Below, piece by piece: positions 7,431 through 13,050 of a stretch of 13,641 nt of DNA (positions are counted from its first letter, which is position 1; every line of letters starts with the position of its first letter). The stretch is from JAEUSG01 sp964590225. GTDB taxonomy: Bacteria; Fibrobacterota; OXYB2-FULL-49-7; JAEUSG01. Under the pieces are notes generated by a model, which searched no databases, had not been told where the DNA came from, and worked only from the letters and a program-made list of their open reading frames with translations. A program made the translations under genes and the position numbers. The DNA is taken from assembly GCA_964590225.1 (NCBI GenBank), contig CAZPWS010000070.1, positions 1-13,641 of the forward strand, given 5' to 3'.

Positions 7431-7464
7431 AATTCTATCATTAATTTTTTAGGAGGAAAATGTT

Positions 7465-7752
7465 ATGGCTTGTGTATCAAAAGAACAACTTATCAAACTG
7501 CAAAAAACACTCAAGACCGACCATGCGATAGGAAAAAAATTTGGCGTATCGAGACAAGCAATACACCAGCTTCGGGTTAGATATGGCATTAAAGCCACTA
7601 TTGCCAAAAACAAAGAACGAGATTTGGAAATAGTAACTGGTTATAAAAAGGGGAAATCCCTACAAGCATTGTCAAAAGAATTTGATTTATCAATTCCTCA
7701 TATTTGTAAGATAATAAAGACAAAAGGTGCTCTCAGAAAAAAAAGACTGTAG
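7465..7752 (+). CDS. Small double helix-turn-helix DNA-binding protein, copy A
   Basis: A 95-aa basic protein with two predicted helix-turn-helix units: residues about 18-41 (HAIGKKFGVSRQAIHQLRV) and about 52-86 (KKGKSLQALSKEFDLSIPHI), joined by a Lys-rich linker and ending in a basic tail. The pattern resembles resolvase/Mor-type HTH modules and the N-terminal DNA-binding part of some transposases, but there is no catalytic domain. AGGAGG eight bases before the ATG marks the start strongly. A near-identical copy lies at 10975. The two proteins differ only at residue 86 (Thr here, Gly there) and the last residue (Leu here, Arg there). A regulator, a nucleoid-type protein or the DNA-binding subunit of a mobile unit are all possible. 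Confidence 0.85.
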   Translation: MACVSKEQLIKLQKTLKTDHAIGKKFGVSRQAIHQLRVRYGIKATIAKNKERDLEIVTGYKKGKSLQALSKEFDLSIPHICKIIKTKGALRKKRL

Positions 7753-7778
7753 AAGTTTTCAACTGAGATAAGATTAGG

Positions 7779-7852
7779 AAAGCAGCCTAAAATAATAAGT
7801 TCCTGCAACCTCTTGATTACAGGGACTTTATGTTAAGCGGGAAACGAGATTC
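7779..7852. repeat. Left tRNA-Gly/terminator repeat (att-like)
   Basis: From AAAGCAGCC at 7779 this matches 13567-13641, imperfectly at first and then perfectly over 46 bases (7807-7852 = 13596-13641). The match holds the tRNA-Gly 3' end and its downstream hairpin. In this copy the hairpin (7799-7826) is weakened by mismatches. Identity may run further than the window allows to be seen. This is what integration at the 3' end of a tRNA gene leaves behind. Confidence 0.75.
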
Positions 7853-7881
7853 GAACTCGCGACGTTCACCTTGGGAAGGTG
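7837..7881 (-). pseudogene. Broken tRNA-Gly (anticodon CCC), 3' part only
   Basis: On the minus strand the anticodon loop TTCCCAA, the variable loop, a T-arm with TTCGAAT between GCGAG and CTCGT, and a 3' acceptor strand TTCCCGC followed by U as discriminator are all canonical for tRNA-Gly. No D-arm or matching 5' acceptor strand GCGGGAA lies upstream (7882-7920 is AT-rich), and the first anticodon-stem pair is A-A. It is therefore a remnant, not a working tRNA. CCA is not encoded. Confidence 0.8.
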
Positions 7882-8064
7882 TTTTTATCAATTTACCATC
7901 AATTGTCAATACTGTTCGTTTGTTATCATAATTATCCATTTATGAATGACTTACATGATAATATTGAGTCTGTTTTGAACCCTAATTCTTCAGTTGATAA
8001 CTGTTTTTATTGACAGTTTAAGTAGTATTTTATAGTGAACCTGACTTGAGCAGTGGAGGATTAT
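7882..8064 (+). promoter_or_regulatory. AT-rich spacer with CAGTT/AACTG arms and a candidate promoter
   Basis: No gene is seen in this stretch. CAGTT (7991-7995), AACTG (7999-8003) and CAGTT (8014-8018) form two overlapping inverted repeats. The last arm touches a perfect -35 box TTGACA (8010-8015). TATAGT (8031-8036) follows after a short 15-base spacer. This reads as a promoter with an operator upstream of the small frame at 8065. Confidence 0.3.
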
Positions 8065-8187
8065 ATGGTTCACCTATTGGGTGAAGATAAATTTCAGTTT
8101 GAAACGCTGGGGTCTCGGATAAATGTTTGTCGCTCTGACACCGATTTAACCTCTAATAATGTTCTATCAAGGAATTTCTTCAGATAG
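8065..8187 (+). CDS. Possible 40-aa small protein
   Basis: A 40-codon frame (starts MVHLLGEDKF, ends RNFFR) with a very good Shine-Dalgarno sequence, GGAGG five bases before ATG, and a promoter-like signal at 8010-8036. The arms GTGAACC (8035-8041) and GGTTCAC (8067-8073) can pair and would hold the Shine-Dalgarno sequence in the loop with the start codon at the stem edge. I recognise no family. It may instead be the 5' end of a gene broken by later insertion. Confidence 0.3.
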   Translation: MVHLLGEDKFQFETLGSRINVCRSDTDLTSNNVLSRNFFR

Positions 8188-8381
8188 CCTCATCTCTGAC
8201 GCGGAGCGGTCGCGAGACGACACTAAAAATGTCTGTTACGGATAAGATGTGGGGTCGATTACGAGAGGGCTACCAGAGGCAATTATTCTGGATTGAGTCA
8301 ACTGCAACACAGTTAAAATTAAATATTGATAATATTGCACTGCCAAAGATAGCATTATCTCAAATGGCCAGCTCACCGTAG
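8160..8381 (+). other. Open stretch of unknown nature (possible gene fragment)
   Basis: A frame open for 73 codons, with ATG at 8229 giving 50 residues (MSVTDKMWGRLREGYQRQL at its start). It overlaps the end of the 40-codon frame in another phase. There is no Shine-Dalgarno sequence at 8229. The composition is protein-like and the GC-rich patch at 8198-8220 differs from its surroundings. It could be the remainder of a frameshifted gene that began at 8065. I recognise no family. Confidence 0.2.
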
Positions 8382-8394
8382 TAAAAAATGGATT

Positions 8395-8544
8395 TCAACT
8401 GAGGAATTTAGGATTCAATGTGTTTACTACTGTTCCCTTCGCAACGCTCAAAACTTGTCCGGTTCGTTCAATACTCAAATGCCGTTCAAAACGATACTCC
8501 AAAATCATGCGTACCTGACGCATCGGTTTCCTCCTACGACTCAT
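8395..8544 (-). pseudogene. istA: Truncated IS21-family transposase (IstA) N-terminus
   Basis: The frame begins with ATG at 8544 behind GGAGG (spacing about six) and reads MSRRRKPMRQVRMILEYRF, then LSIERTGQVLSVAKGTVVNTL, which is the N-terminal HTH region of IstA proteins of the IS21 family. IstA transposases are roughly 400-500 aa; here homology stops after about 43 residues (near 8424) and the frame ends after six unrelated codons. The DDE catalytic domain and the helper ATPase IstB are missing. The element can no longer transpose by itself. Confidence 0.75.
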
Positions 8545-8686
8545 TTTCCACCTCCTTTTCCCTAAAACAGGGTAGTTTAAAGGCAGAAAAATACTGTTAT
8601 TTGTTAGCTTGAATGAATCGATGGAAACCGGTCAAATTAAATGGGATTTGTCGGTCAATTTGGGTGGGATCGGGCAGGGCTTAACA
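8424..8686 (-). mobile_element. Remnant of the left end of an IS21-type insertion sequence
   Basis: It contains the istA start and about 140 bases upstream of it. In that part two imperfect direct repeats, 8629-8647 and 8652-8670 (15 of 19 bases alike, period 23), both hold CGGTCAA and GGGAT. Multiple repeated transposase-binding sites inside the ends are typical of IS21 elements. The outer end may be TGTTAAGC on the minus strand (outermost base 8686). The inner edge at about 8424 is a deletion or insertion breakpoint. Confidence 0.5.
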
Positions 8687-8824
8687 GAGTCTATATGGGT
8701 TCACAGGATGGATACTTAGATTCAACAACACAACAGATTCAGAAATATTGAATATTCTAGTTTTCCACTCTCATCAGACCTTCGATATATATGACCATCA
8801 TTACCACCAATCCAGATAAGTGTG
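8687..8824. other. Short spacer without a supported gene
   Basis: No RNA gene or terminator is seen. On the minus strand a frame is open from 8862 to 8722, in another phase from the gene ending at 8825, and reads SGYNTLIWIGGNDGHIYRR. That is similar in look to beta-propeller repeats (LWIG-NDG-YR type), so a small gene scrap is possible. Confidence 0.2.
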
Positions 8825-9802
8825 TTATAGCCAGAACGAAAAACCGAATTCTCTATCCTGCGTTAATGGTGTCCCCAAAAACATTAACTTGTCCCGATTG
8901 GCCTCCAAATAATAATCGTATTCTTTTCTGATAAAATTAACCATAACGAATAAAGAAGCCCTTTTGTTAACTTGCCAACTAAACCCTAAACGAGCAGATG
9001 CGTGCATAGAGGACACATAAGAGGTTTCGTCAACACATATTGGAGCAACATCTTCATAATGGAACGATTTTACATATTTGCGAAAAGAATGTCTTATGGC
9101 GATTCCAAGCAGGATTTCTCTATTATCCAATCTTATCAAGGAATAATCATAACTTAATGTGATAGGGTGCTTTTCAAAAACATGTAAATATTGATCTTGG
9201 ACATGATCAATTGTCGATGTATCTAACAACAGTTTATCATACTTTGCTATTTCGCTCTCAAAAAAAGTATCCGGCGATGGAGAATAAACTGGATATGCTA
9301 CATGTAAATTATGTTTAAAATGTTTTAGATTGACGCCTAATGCAATTCCTGAATTATCTTGAAAATATGAAAATAAAGTCATTCCCACTGTTTTTTTATT
9401 ATAAAATTGTGTTCCTACTTTTCTCCATTTCTTATCTATCCTCTCCGCTAACAATTTATTGTGAAATTTATTAACAGGAACCGAGAGCAAACGATTTAGT
9501 AGCAATACTGTAGCTCCTAAAGGAAGAGCCATAACATCAATAGGTTCCCCTCCCCGACCACTATATGCCCTCCATCCAATTGTCATCCATGCCACTCCCA
9601 TAACATCAATACCCAGTTGAGACAAACCGATCAAATATTGCTCGTTATGCATTGATGGATAACATGGCAGTATAAGAGTATACGCTTTAACCTGATCATC
9701 CGTAGAGAAAGGTGTAGGATTATAAACATATCCTAAAAATTCTGTTTCAGAATATAAATGAGTCAAAATCACTAAAACTATCGAAAATACTTTATTCGTC
9801 AT
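8825..9802 (-). CDS. Hypothetical 325-aa exported protein, possibly outer-membrane beta-barrel
   Basis: I do not recognise the family. The N-terminus (MTNKVFSIVLVILTHLYS) looks like a signal peptide. Residues about 60-110 are hydrophobic with Gly. The second half has alternating patterns such as KTVGMTLFSYFQDNSGIALGV, ITLSYDYSLIRLDNREILLGIAIR and SARLGFSWQVNKRASLFVMV, which look like amphipathic beta strands. The C-terminus FGFSFWL, with aromatic residues at alternating positions, resembles the C-terminal strand signal of outer-membrane beta-barrel proteins. No convincing Shine-Dalgarno sequence precedes the ATG. It lies alone among remnants within the tRNA-bracketed region. Confidence 0.6.
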   Translation of the reverse strand: MTNKVFSIVLVILTHLYSETEFLGYVYNPTPFSTDDQVKAYTLILPCYPSMHNEQYLIGLSQLGIDVMGVAWMTIGWRAYSGRGGEPIDVMALPLGATVLLLNRLLSVPVNKFHNKLLAERIDKKWRKVGTQFYNKKTVGMTLFSYFQDNSGIALGVNLKHFKHNLHVAYPVYSPSPDTFFESEIAKYDKLLLDTSTIDHVQDQYLHVFEKHPITLSYDYSLIRLDNREILLGIAIRHSFRKYVKSFHYEDVAPICVDETSYVSSMHASARLGFSWQVNKRASLFVMVNFIRKEYDYYLEANRDKLMFLGTPLTQDREFGFSFWL

Positions 9803-9872
9803 TTTTCTATGGGTGATAATTAATTGTTGTTGATTTCCTTACTCTATTAAAATAATATTCTAAAAAATCAAT

Positions 9873-10067
9873 TTAAAGGATGAACATCTCTCAGAGTGGT
9901 TTAAAACTGCTTTAAAGGAGTCTTTAGTCAGAGATCCTTTCGAGGCTTGTTTAGATGCTGAACTGCTTTATAATGCTCTTAAAGCAAGGTGTAAGGGCAT
10001 TGAGGATAGGAATGTTGGTATTGATTGCTTCAATGTGCAAGAACTTTATTCTCAATTTTATACTTAA
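9873..10067 (+). pseudogene. 3' fragment of an unrecognised gene
   Basis: A 64-codon frame opens after a stop without a start codon or Shine-Dalgarno sequence and ends at TAA (10065-10067). Its sequence (EHLSEWFKTALKESL, then DPFEACLDAELLYNALKAR) is convincingly protein-like and helical. It therefore looks like the C-terminal part of a gene whose 5' part is gone. I cannot name the family. Confidence 0.4.
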
Positions 10068-10183
10068 GCCCGAGTTTTTCTGCAACACGCTTTCCATGTA
10101 CATGCATTCTTCTGGCCTTTTCCAAGTTTAATCATTATTGCCTTCGCAGGTTAACAATTCCGCATGTTTAGTGTTAATTCGAC
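10068..10183. other. Spacer downstream of the PIN operon
   Basis: No complete gene. On the minus strand 10131-10030 holds a 33-codon open stretch ending GKRVAEKLGLKYKIEN-VLAH. Its pattern recalls the C-terminus of the 57-aa protein encoded just upstream (10184-10357) and may be a scrap of a second copy. No clear terminator hairpin is seen. Confidence 0.25.
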
Positions 10184-10357
10184 TTAAGCGTGTATGATAT
10201 TTTGAGCAGAATGTTTTATTCCAAATTCTTTTGCAAGATTTATCCCACGCTCTTGAAAGTATTTAACCTGCTCAATTGGTGCCATATCTTTTATTTTATC
10301 AGCTATCTTTTCACGCCACTGCCAGACCTCTTCAACAGCTTTACTATGAGTTATCAT
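10184..10357 (-). CDS. 57-aa small protein coupled to the PIN gene (candidate antitoxin)
   Basis: The protein begins MITHSKAVEEVWQWREKIA and ends KEFGIKHSAQNIIHA; it is charged and probably two or three helices. Its ATG overlaps the TGA stop of the PIN-domain gene (ATGA), and GGAGG seven bases before the ATG lies inside the PIN coding sequence. Both are marks of translational coupling and show the gene is real despite its size. Small proteins encoded next to PIN toxins are usually their antitoxins. Here it would be second in the operon, whereas in most vapBC pairs the antitoxin comes first. No DNA-binding fold is obvious. The antitoxin role is inferred from position only. Confidence 0.7.
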   Translation of the reverse strand: MITHSKAVEEVWQWREKIADKIKDMAPIEQVKYFQERGINLAKEFGIKHSAQNIIHA

Positions 10358-10854
10358 ACGTCTTCCTCCTCGTTCCTGATGATATATGATTCAGGAGTCT
10401 TTATGTCAACAATTACATCATAACCAACATTCAAGTTGACGCTATTGAACTTGTCGATCTTTATTTCATTTACAAGATGATCGAAATTAAAACTTATAAT
10501 ATGACGAACCCCATTAACTGTTGCTATTGCTACATGCCCCAAGTCCACTAGGATTTTGGGTTTATCACTTTTAATAATCGCGGCAGCCCTATATTGATCA
10601 ACTAAAGCCCTAGCTTCAGTATTGAAGTCCAACATAATAGGCTGTAACTCTGATATTTGTTTTCGCAATTGTTCACGGAGAACCTGATTGCTGGCCTGTG
10701 CAATTTCATCAAGAACTAATTCTGATACAAAAATCTCATACACACCTGTTTTAATGGTGTTGAAAAATTCTTGTGTGGCTCTTTTCCAGTCTGGTCTATC
10801 TGTATGCATTATCTGATTCCAGACAGAAGTTTCAATATACAGCTTCTTCTTCAT
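10354..10854 (-). CDS. PIN-domain protein, VapC-like ribonuclease toxin
   Basis: A 166-aa PIN-domain protein; such proteins are Mg2+-dependent RNases, commonly toxins of type II toxin-antitoxin systems. Strand 1 reads KKLYIETSVWN, with Glu8 where many members have Asp. Further acidic residues are in SELVLDEI (Asp49/Glu50). The C-terminal signature DLGHVAIATVNG followed by HIISFNFDHL supplies Asp104 and Asp125. The length is slightly above the usual 130-150 because of a C-terminal extension. It overlaps the downstream 57-aa gene by four bases. It is transcribed away from double-HTH copy B, whose cassette begins 32 bases upstream of the ATG. TTGCCT-17-TATCTT lies just before the ATG but would give an almost leaderless mRNA. 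Confidence 0.85.
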   Translation of the reverse strand: MKKKLYIETSVWNQIMHTDRPDWKRATQEFFNTIKTGVYEIFVSELVLDEIAQASNQVLREQLRKQISELQPIMLDFNTEARALVDQYRAAAIIKSDKPKILVDLGHVAIATVNGVRHIISFNFDHLVNEIKIDKFNSVNLNVGYDVIVDIKTPESYIIRNEEEDV

Positions 10855-10914
10855 ACCTTAAAGATACCCCCTTTCAGTTCAAAAGGCAAGACAGACACAT
10901 AGTCAACGGGAATA

Positions 10915-10943
10915 TTGTTTTACAAACCATGAAATAGTATCTT
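10915..10943 (+). promoter_or_regulatory. Promoter of the double-HTH gene, copy B
   Basis: TTGTTT (10915-10920), 17-base spacer, TATCTT (10938-10943); identical to copy A over the whole promoter. Confidence 0.5.
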
Positions 10944-10974
10944 AGTTATATTAACTTTTTAGGAGGAAAATGTT

Positions 10975-11262
10975 ATGGCTTGTGTATCAAAAGAACAACT
11001 TATCAAACTGCAAAAAACACTCAAGACCGACCATGCGATAGGAAAAAAATTTGGCGTATCGAGACAAGCAATACACCAGCTTCGGGTTAGATATGGCATT
11101 AAAGCCACTATTGCCAAAAACAAAGAACGAGATTTGGAAATAGTAACTGGTTATAAAAAGGGGAAATCCCTACAAGCATTGTCAAAAGAATTTGATTTAT
11201 CAATTCCTCATATTTGTAAGATAATAAAGGGAAAAGGTGCTCTCAGAAAAAAAAGACGGTAG
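10975..11262 (+). CDS. Small double helix-turn-helix DNA-binding protein, copy B
   Basis: Codons 1-85 are identical in DNA to copy A. The only differences are ACA to GGA at codon 86 (Thr to Gly) and CTG to CGG at codon 95 (Leu to Arg). All three base changes alter the protein and lie in the last ten codons, that is, in the end of the second HTH and the basic tail. AGGAGG stands eight bases before the ATG. It is read divergently from the PIN-domain operon, so it could regulate that operon. Complete lack of silent changes points to a recent copy event or gene conversion. Confidence 0.85.
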   Translation: MACVSKEQLIKLQKTLKTDHAIGKKFGVSRQAIHQLRVRYGIKATIAKNKERDLEIVTGYKKGKSLQALSKEFDLSIPHICKIIKGKGALRKKRR

Positions 11263-11279
11263 AAGTTTTCAACTGAGAT

Positions 11280-11459
11280 TATGATGCCTTGAGAACAGAA
11301 GTGATAAACCCAAAAGCCAAGCTAAAAAAAGAAGGCAGTGAAGTGGTTAGTGCCACTACCCAGTTGAAATTTCTTGCTCCTGACGGTAAGAAGCGTTTAG
11401 CGGATATGCTTGATTACAGCGGTATCATTGCATTAGGAAAGACCTTTCCAGGACCATAA
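11280..11459 (+). pseudogene. Internal fragment of a BRO-N/DinD-like protein
   Basis: A 59-codon frame, open from the edge of the HTH cassette, reads LKKEGSEVVSATTQLKF, then APDGKKRLADMLDYSGI and IALGKTFPG. This pattern (LKKEG-E-V----QLK---DGK-R--D--D--GI--LG---P) belongs to BRO-N/antirepressor and DinD-like proteins of phages and bacteria. Start and end are both missing: the left side is cut by the cassette, the right by the junction with the SRAP remnant at about 11455-11463. The assignment rests on recalled family patterns. Confidence 0.5.
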
Positions 11460-11781
11460 GCCAACCGTAGCAGAAACTGGATGCAACCCCATTTGCTCAG
11501 AAGAAAGTGGCTTTAGTTCTTTTTGGTTTAACTCTCCATTCAGCCACGCTTTTTCAAGTGCTTCAGGTAAAATAACTGGCATTCGGTCATGAATTGAAGC
11601 CATTAAGCTATTGGCAGTTATAGTGATTATCGTGAACGAGTTTATCACTTCACCAGTTCCTTTATTTGTCCACGAATCCCAAAGTCCAGCAAAAAAGATT
11701 GTATTGTGCTGGGTCAACATCAACACCAAGCCTATCAGCTATTTTATCTTTAGAGCAGGCACAACAGAATCTTCCACACAT
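11433..11781 (-). pseudogene. SRAP (YedK/HMCES) gene with its middle deleted
   Basis: SRAP proteins form a covalent bond with abasic sites in single-stranded DNA through Cys2. ATG at 11781, four bases after the umuC stop, begins MCGRFCCACSKDKIADRLG with Cys2 intact and continues to about PAQYN (28 codons). There the frame shifts, and the sequence jumps to FFAGLWDSW, then ITANSLMASIHDRMPVILP (the IHDR-P active-site His region) and LHPVSATV. In E. coli YedK about 90 residues lie between these points, including the catalytic Glu. The C-terminus is also cut at about 11463. With three defects it is a pseudogene, though it shows that umuD-umuC-SRAP once formed one SOS operon. Confidence 0.8.
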
Positions 11782-11785
11782 TGCA

Positions 11786-13048
11786 TTATACCTTTATGGT
11801 TAAAATATCATCCCACTGTGTTGTATAATTCGGAGAAAGCTTTTCTTGTCGCAACTTCCATTCACGGTCAAAACCCTGTGAGGCGATGCGAACTTTATCT
11901 CGTCCCATTATTCCGTTTACTTTATCCATAGCTTTCATTAGTGCTTGTTGCCTGGGATGATCTACTTTAGAAAACATATCAATCTGTGTTTCGTTTGATG
12001 AGATAATACCGCTAACCATAACGCCAGCTTTTTTGTATTTGTATCCCTCTCTGAAAATATTATGCAATCCATCAAGAGCGTATTTAATGAGTTCATTACT
12101 ACTGTTTGAAGCTTCGGGAAGTGTTAGAGTTTTGTAAGGAAAGTATTGTGCCTCATTCTCTTTAAAACGGTTTGTTTCAAGGAATACTGAGATAATATTG
12201 GCAGCGGAAGATTGTTTACGCAGTTTTTCAGCACACCTTGCAGCAAATGTAGCAACAGCTTCAGAAATAGGTTCAATAGCATCCTGTGAACTTCCAAAGG
12301 AGCGGGCATTGCAAATATTCTGTTTCTTAGGTGGATGTTCTTCAAGTGTGTAGCAGGGAATACCACGAAGTTCATGTACAATTCGCAAGCCTACAATAGA
12401 TAGGTGTTTTTGAATCCATCCGTCATCTATTTCTCGAAGCTGAAGAGCTGTTTTAATCCCTCTTTGCTTTAGAAATACACTGTATCTTCTACCTATTCCC
12501 CAAATGTCAGAGATGTCAAATGTACTTAATTCTCTTTTTATGTCAGTCTCATTGTCGAGAATGCAAATTCCTTTGTCAGGAAATTTCTTTTTGGCAATTC
12601 GGTTAGCCGCTTTAGCCAGAGTTTTTGTTGGTGCTATACCAATAGAGACAGGTATTCCAGTCCATCGGAAAACCCTTTGGTGTACTTCTTCGGCATATTT
12701 TTCTAATGTGTTTGTTCTTATCCCAGATAGTCCGAGAAAGGCTTCGTCAATGGAATAAACCTCAATTGCAGGAGCGTATTCAGCAAGGGTAGTCATTACT
12801 CTTTCGGATAAATCACCGTAGAGAGCATAGTTGGAAGAGAAAACAGCAACGCCATGTTTCTTTAATAGTGGTTCAATTTTGAAAGCTGGACCGCCCATTT
12901 CTATACCAAGTAATTTTGCCTCGTTAGAACGAGCGATTATGCAACCGTCGTTATTTGATAGAACTACTACTGGTCTATTGCGAACCTTTGGATTAAAGAC
13001 CCGTTCACAAGAAGCGTAGAAGTTGTTACAATCGACGAGTGCAAACAT
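11786..13048 (-). CDS. umuC: Y-family DNA polymerase V catalytic subunit UmuC
   Basis: A 420-aa protein, about the length of E. coli UmuC. It copies damaged DNA with low fidelity as a complex with processed UmuD. Seen are the palm motif with catalytic Asp6 in LVDCNNFYASCE, the YSIDEAFL motif with Asp101 and Glu102, the thumb helix-hairpin-helix (DIWGIGRRYSVFLKQRGI), the little-finger domain from about 240, and a C-terminal tail with QIDMF, a likely beta-clamp-binding motif. It begins two bases after the umuD stop with AAGG seven bases before ATG. It is intact and full length, so lesion bypass should function even though the SRAP gene behind it is dead. Confidence 0.96.
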   Translation of the reverse strand: MFALVDCNNFYASCERVFNPKVRNRPVVVLSNNDGCIIARSNEAKLLGIEMGGPAFKIEPLLKKHGVAVFSSNYALYGDLSERVMTTLAEYAPAIEVYSIDEAFLGLSGIRTNTLEKYAEEVHQRVFRWTGIPVSIGIAPTKTLAKAANRIAKKKFPDKGICILDNETDIKRELSTFDISDIWGIGRRYSVFLKQRGIKTALQLREIDDGWIQKHLSIVGLRIVHELRGIPCYTLEEHPPKKQNICNARSFGSSQDAIEPISEAVATFAARCAEKLRKQSSAANIISVFLETNRFKENEAQYFPYKTLTLPEASNSSNELIKYALDGLHNIFREGYKYKKAGVMVSGIISSNETQIDMFSKVDHPRQQALMKAMDKVNGIMGRDKVRIASQGFDREWKLRQEKLSPNYTTQWDDILTIKV

Positions 13049-13050
13049 GC

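Larger units (their letters stand above)
7374..7769 (+). repeat. Double-HTH cassette, copy A
   Basis: This 396-base unit recurs at 10886-11279. It contains a promoter, an AGGAGG Shine-Dalgarno sequence, a 95-codon gene and a short tail (AGAAGTTTTCAACTGAGAT). Flanking sequences of the two copies are unrelated, and the edges are sharp. The leader differs by about ten changes, including small indels, while the gene differs at 3 of 288 bases. No terminal inverted repeats or target duplications are seen. It ends 9 bases before the left tRNA-Gly repeat. Confidence 0.85.
10886..11279 (+). repeat. Double-HTH cassette, copy B
   Basis: Second copy of the unit at 7374-7769. The leader between the -10 box and the Shine-Dalgarno sequence is 3 bases shorter, and the first 25 bases carry several changes. 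The rest is nearly identical. Immediately at its end (11280) a broken BRO/DinD-like frame begins, so the right edge is a real junction. Confidence 0.85.

Noticed and set aside
7460..7462. Alternative ATG just before the double-HTH gene
   Set aside because: It is only three bases from AGGAGG and in a phase that gives no meaningful protein; the ATG at 7465 is in the conserved frame.
7374..7769. Double-HTH cassette as a classical insertion sequence
   Set aside because: No terminal inverted repeats, target duplications or catalytic transposase domain are visible.
7991..8314. Short repeated AACTG/CAGTT words as a CRISPR-like array
   Set aside because: The words are five bases long, unevenly spaced, and have no spacer-repeat pattern.
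8418..8612. 64-codon plus-strand frame
   Set aside because: The opposite strand carries the recognisable IstA N-terminus with a good Shine-Dalgarno sequence; this frame is its shadow.
10190..10423. 77-codon plus-strand frame
   Set aside because: It is antisense to the coupled 57-aa gene and the end of the PIN gene.
11611..11931. 106-codon plus-strand frame
   Set aside because: It is antisense to the SRAP remnant and the umuC 3' end, with no start signal.
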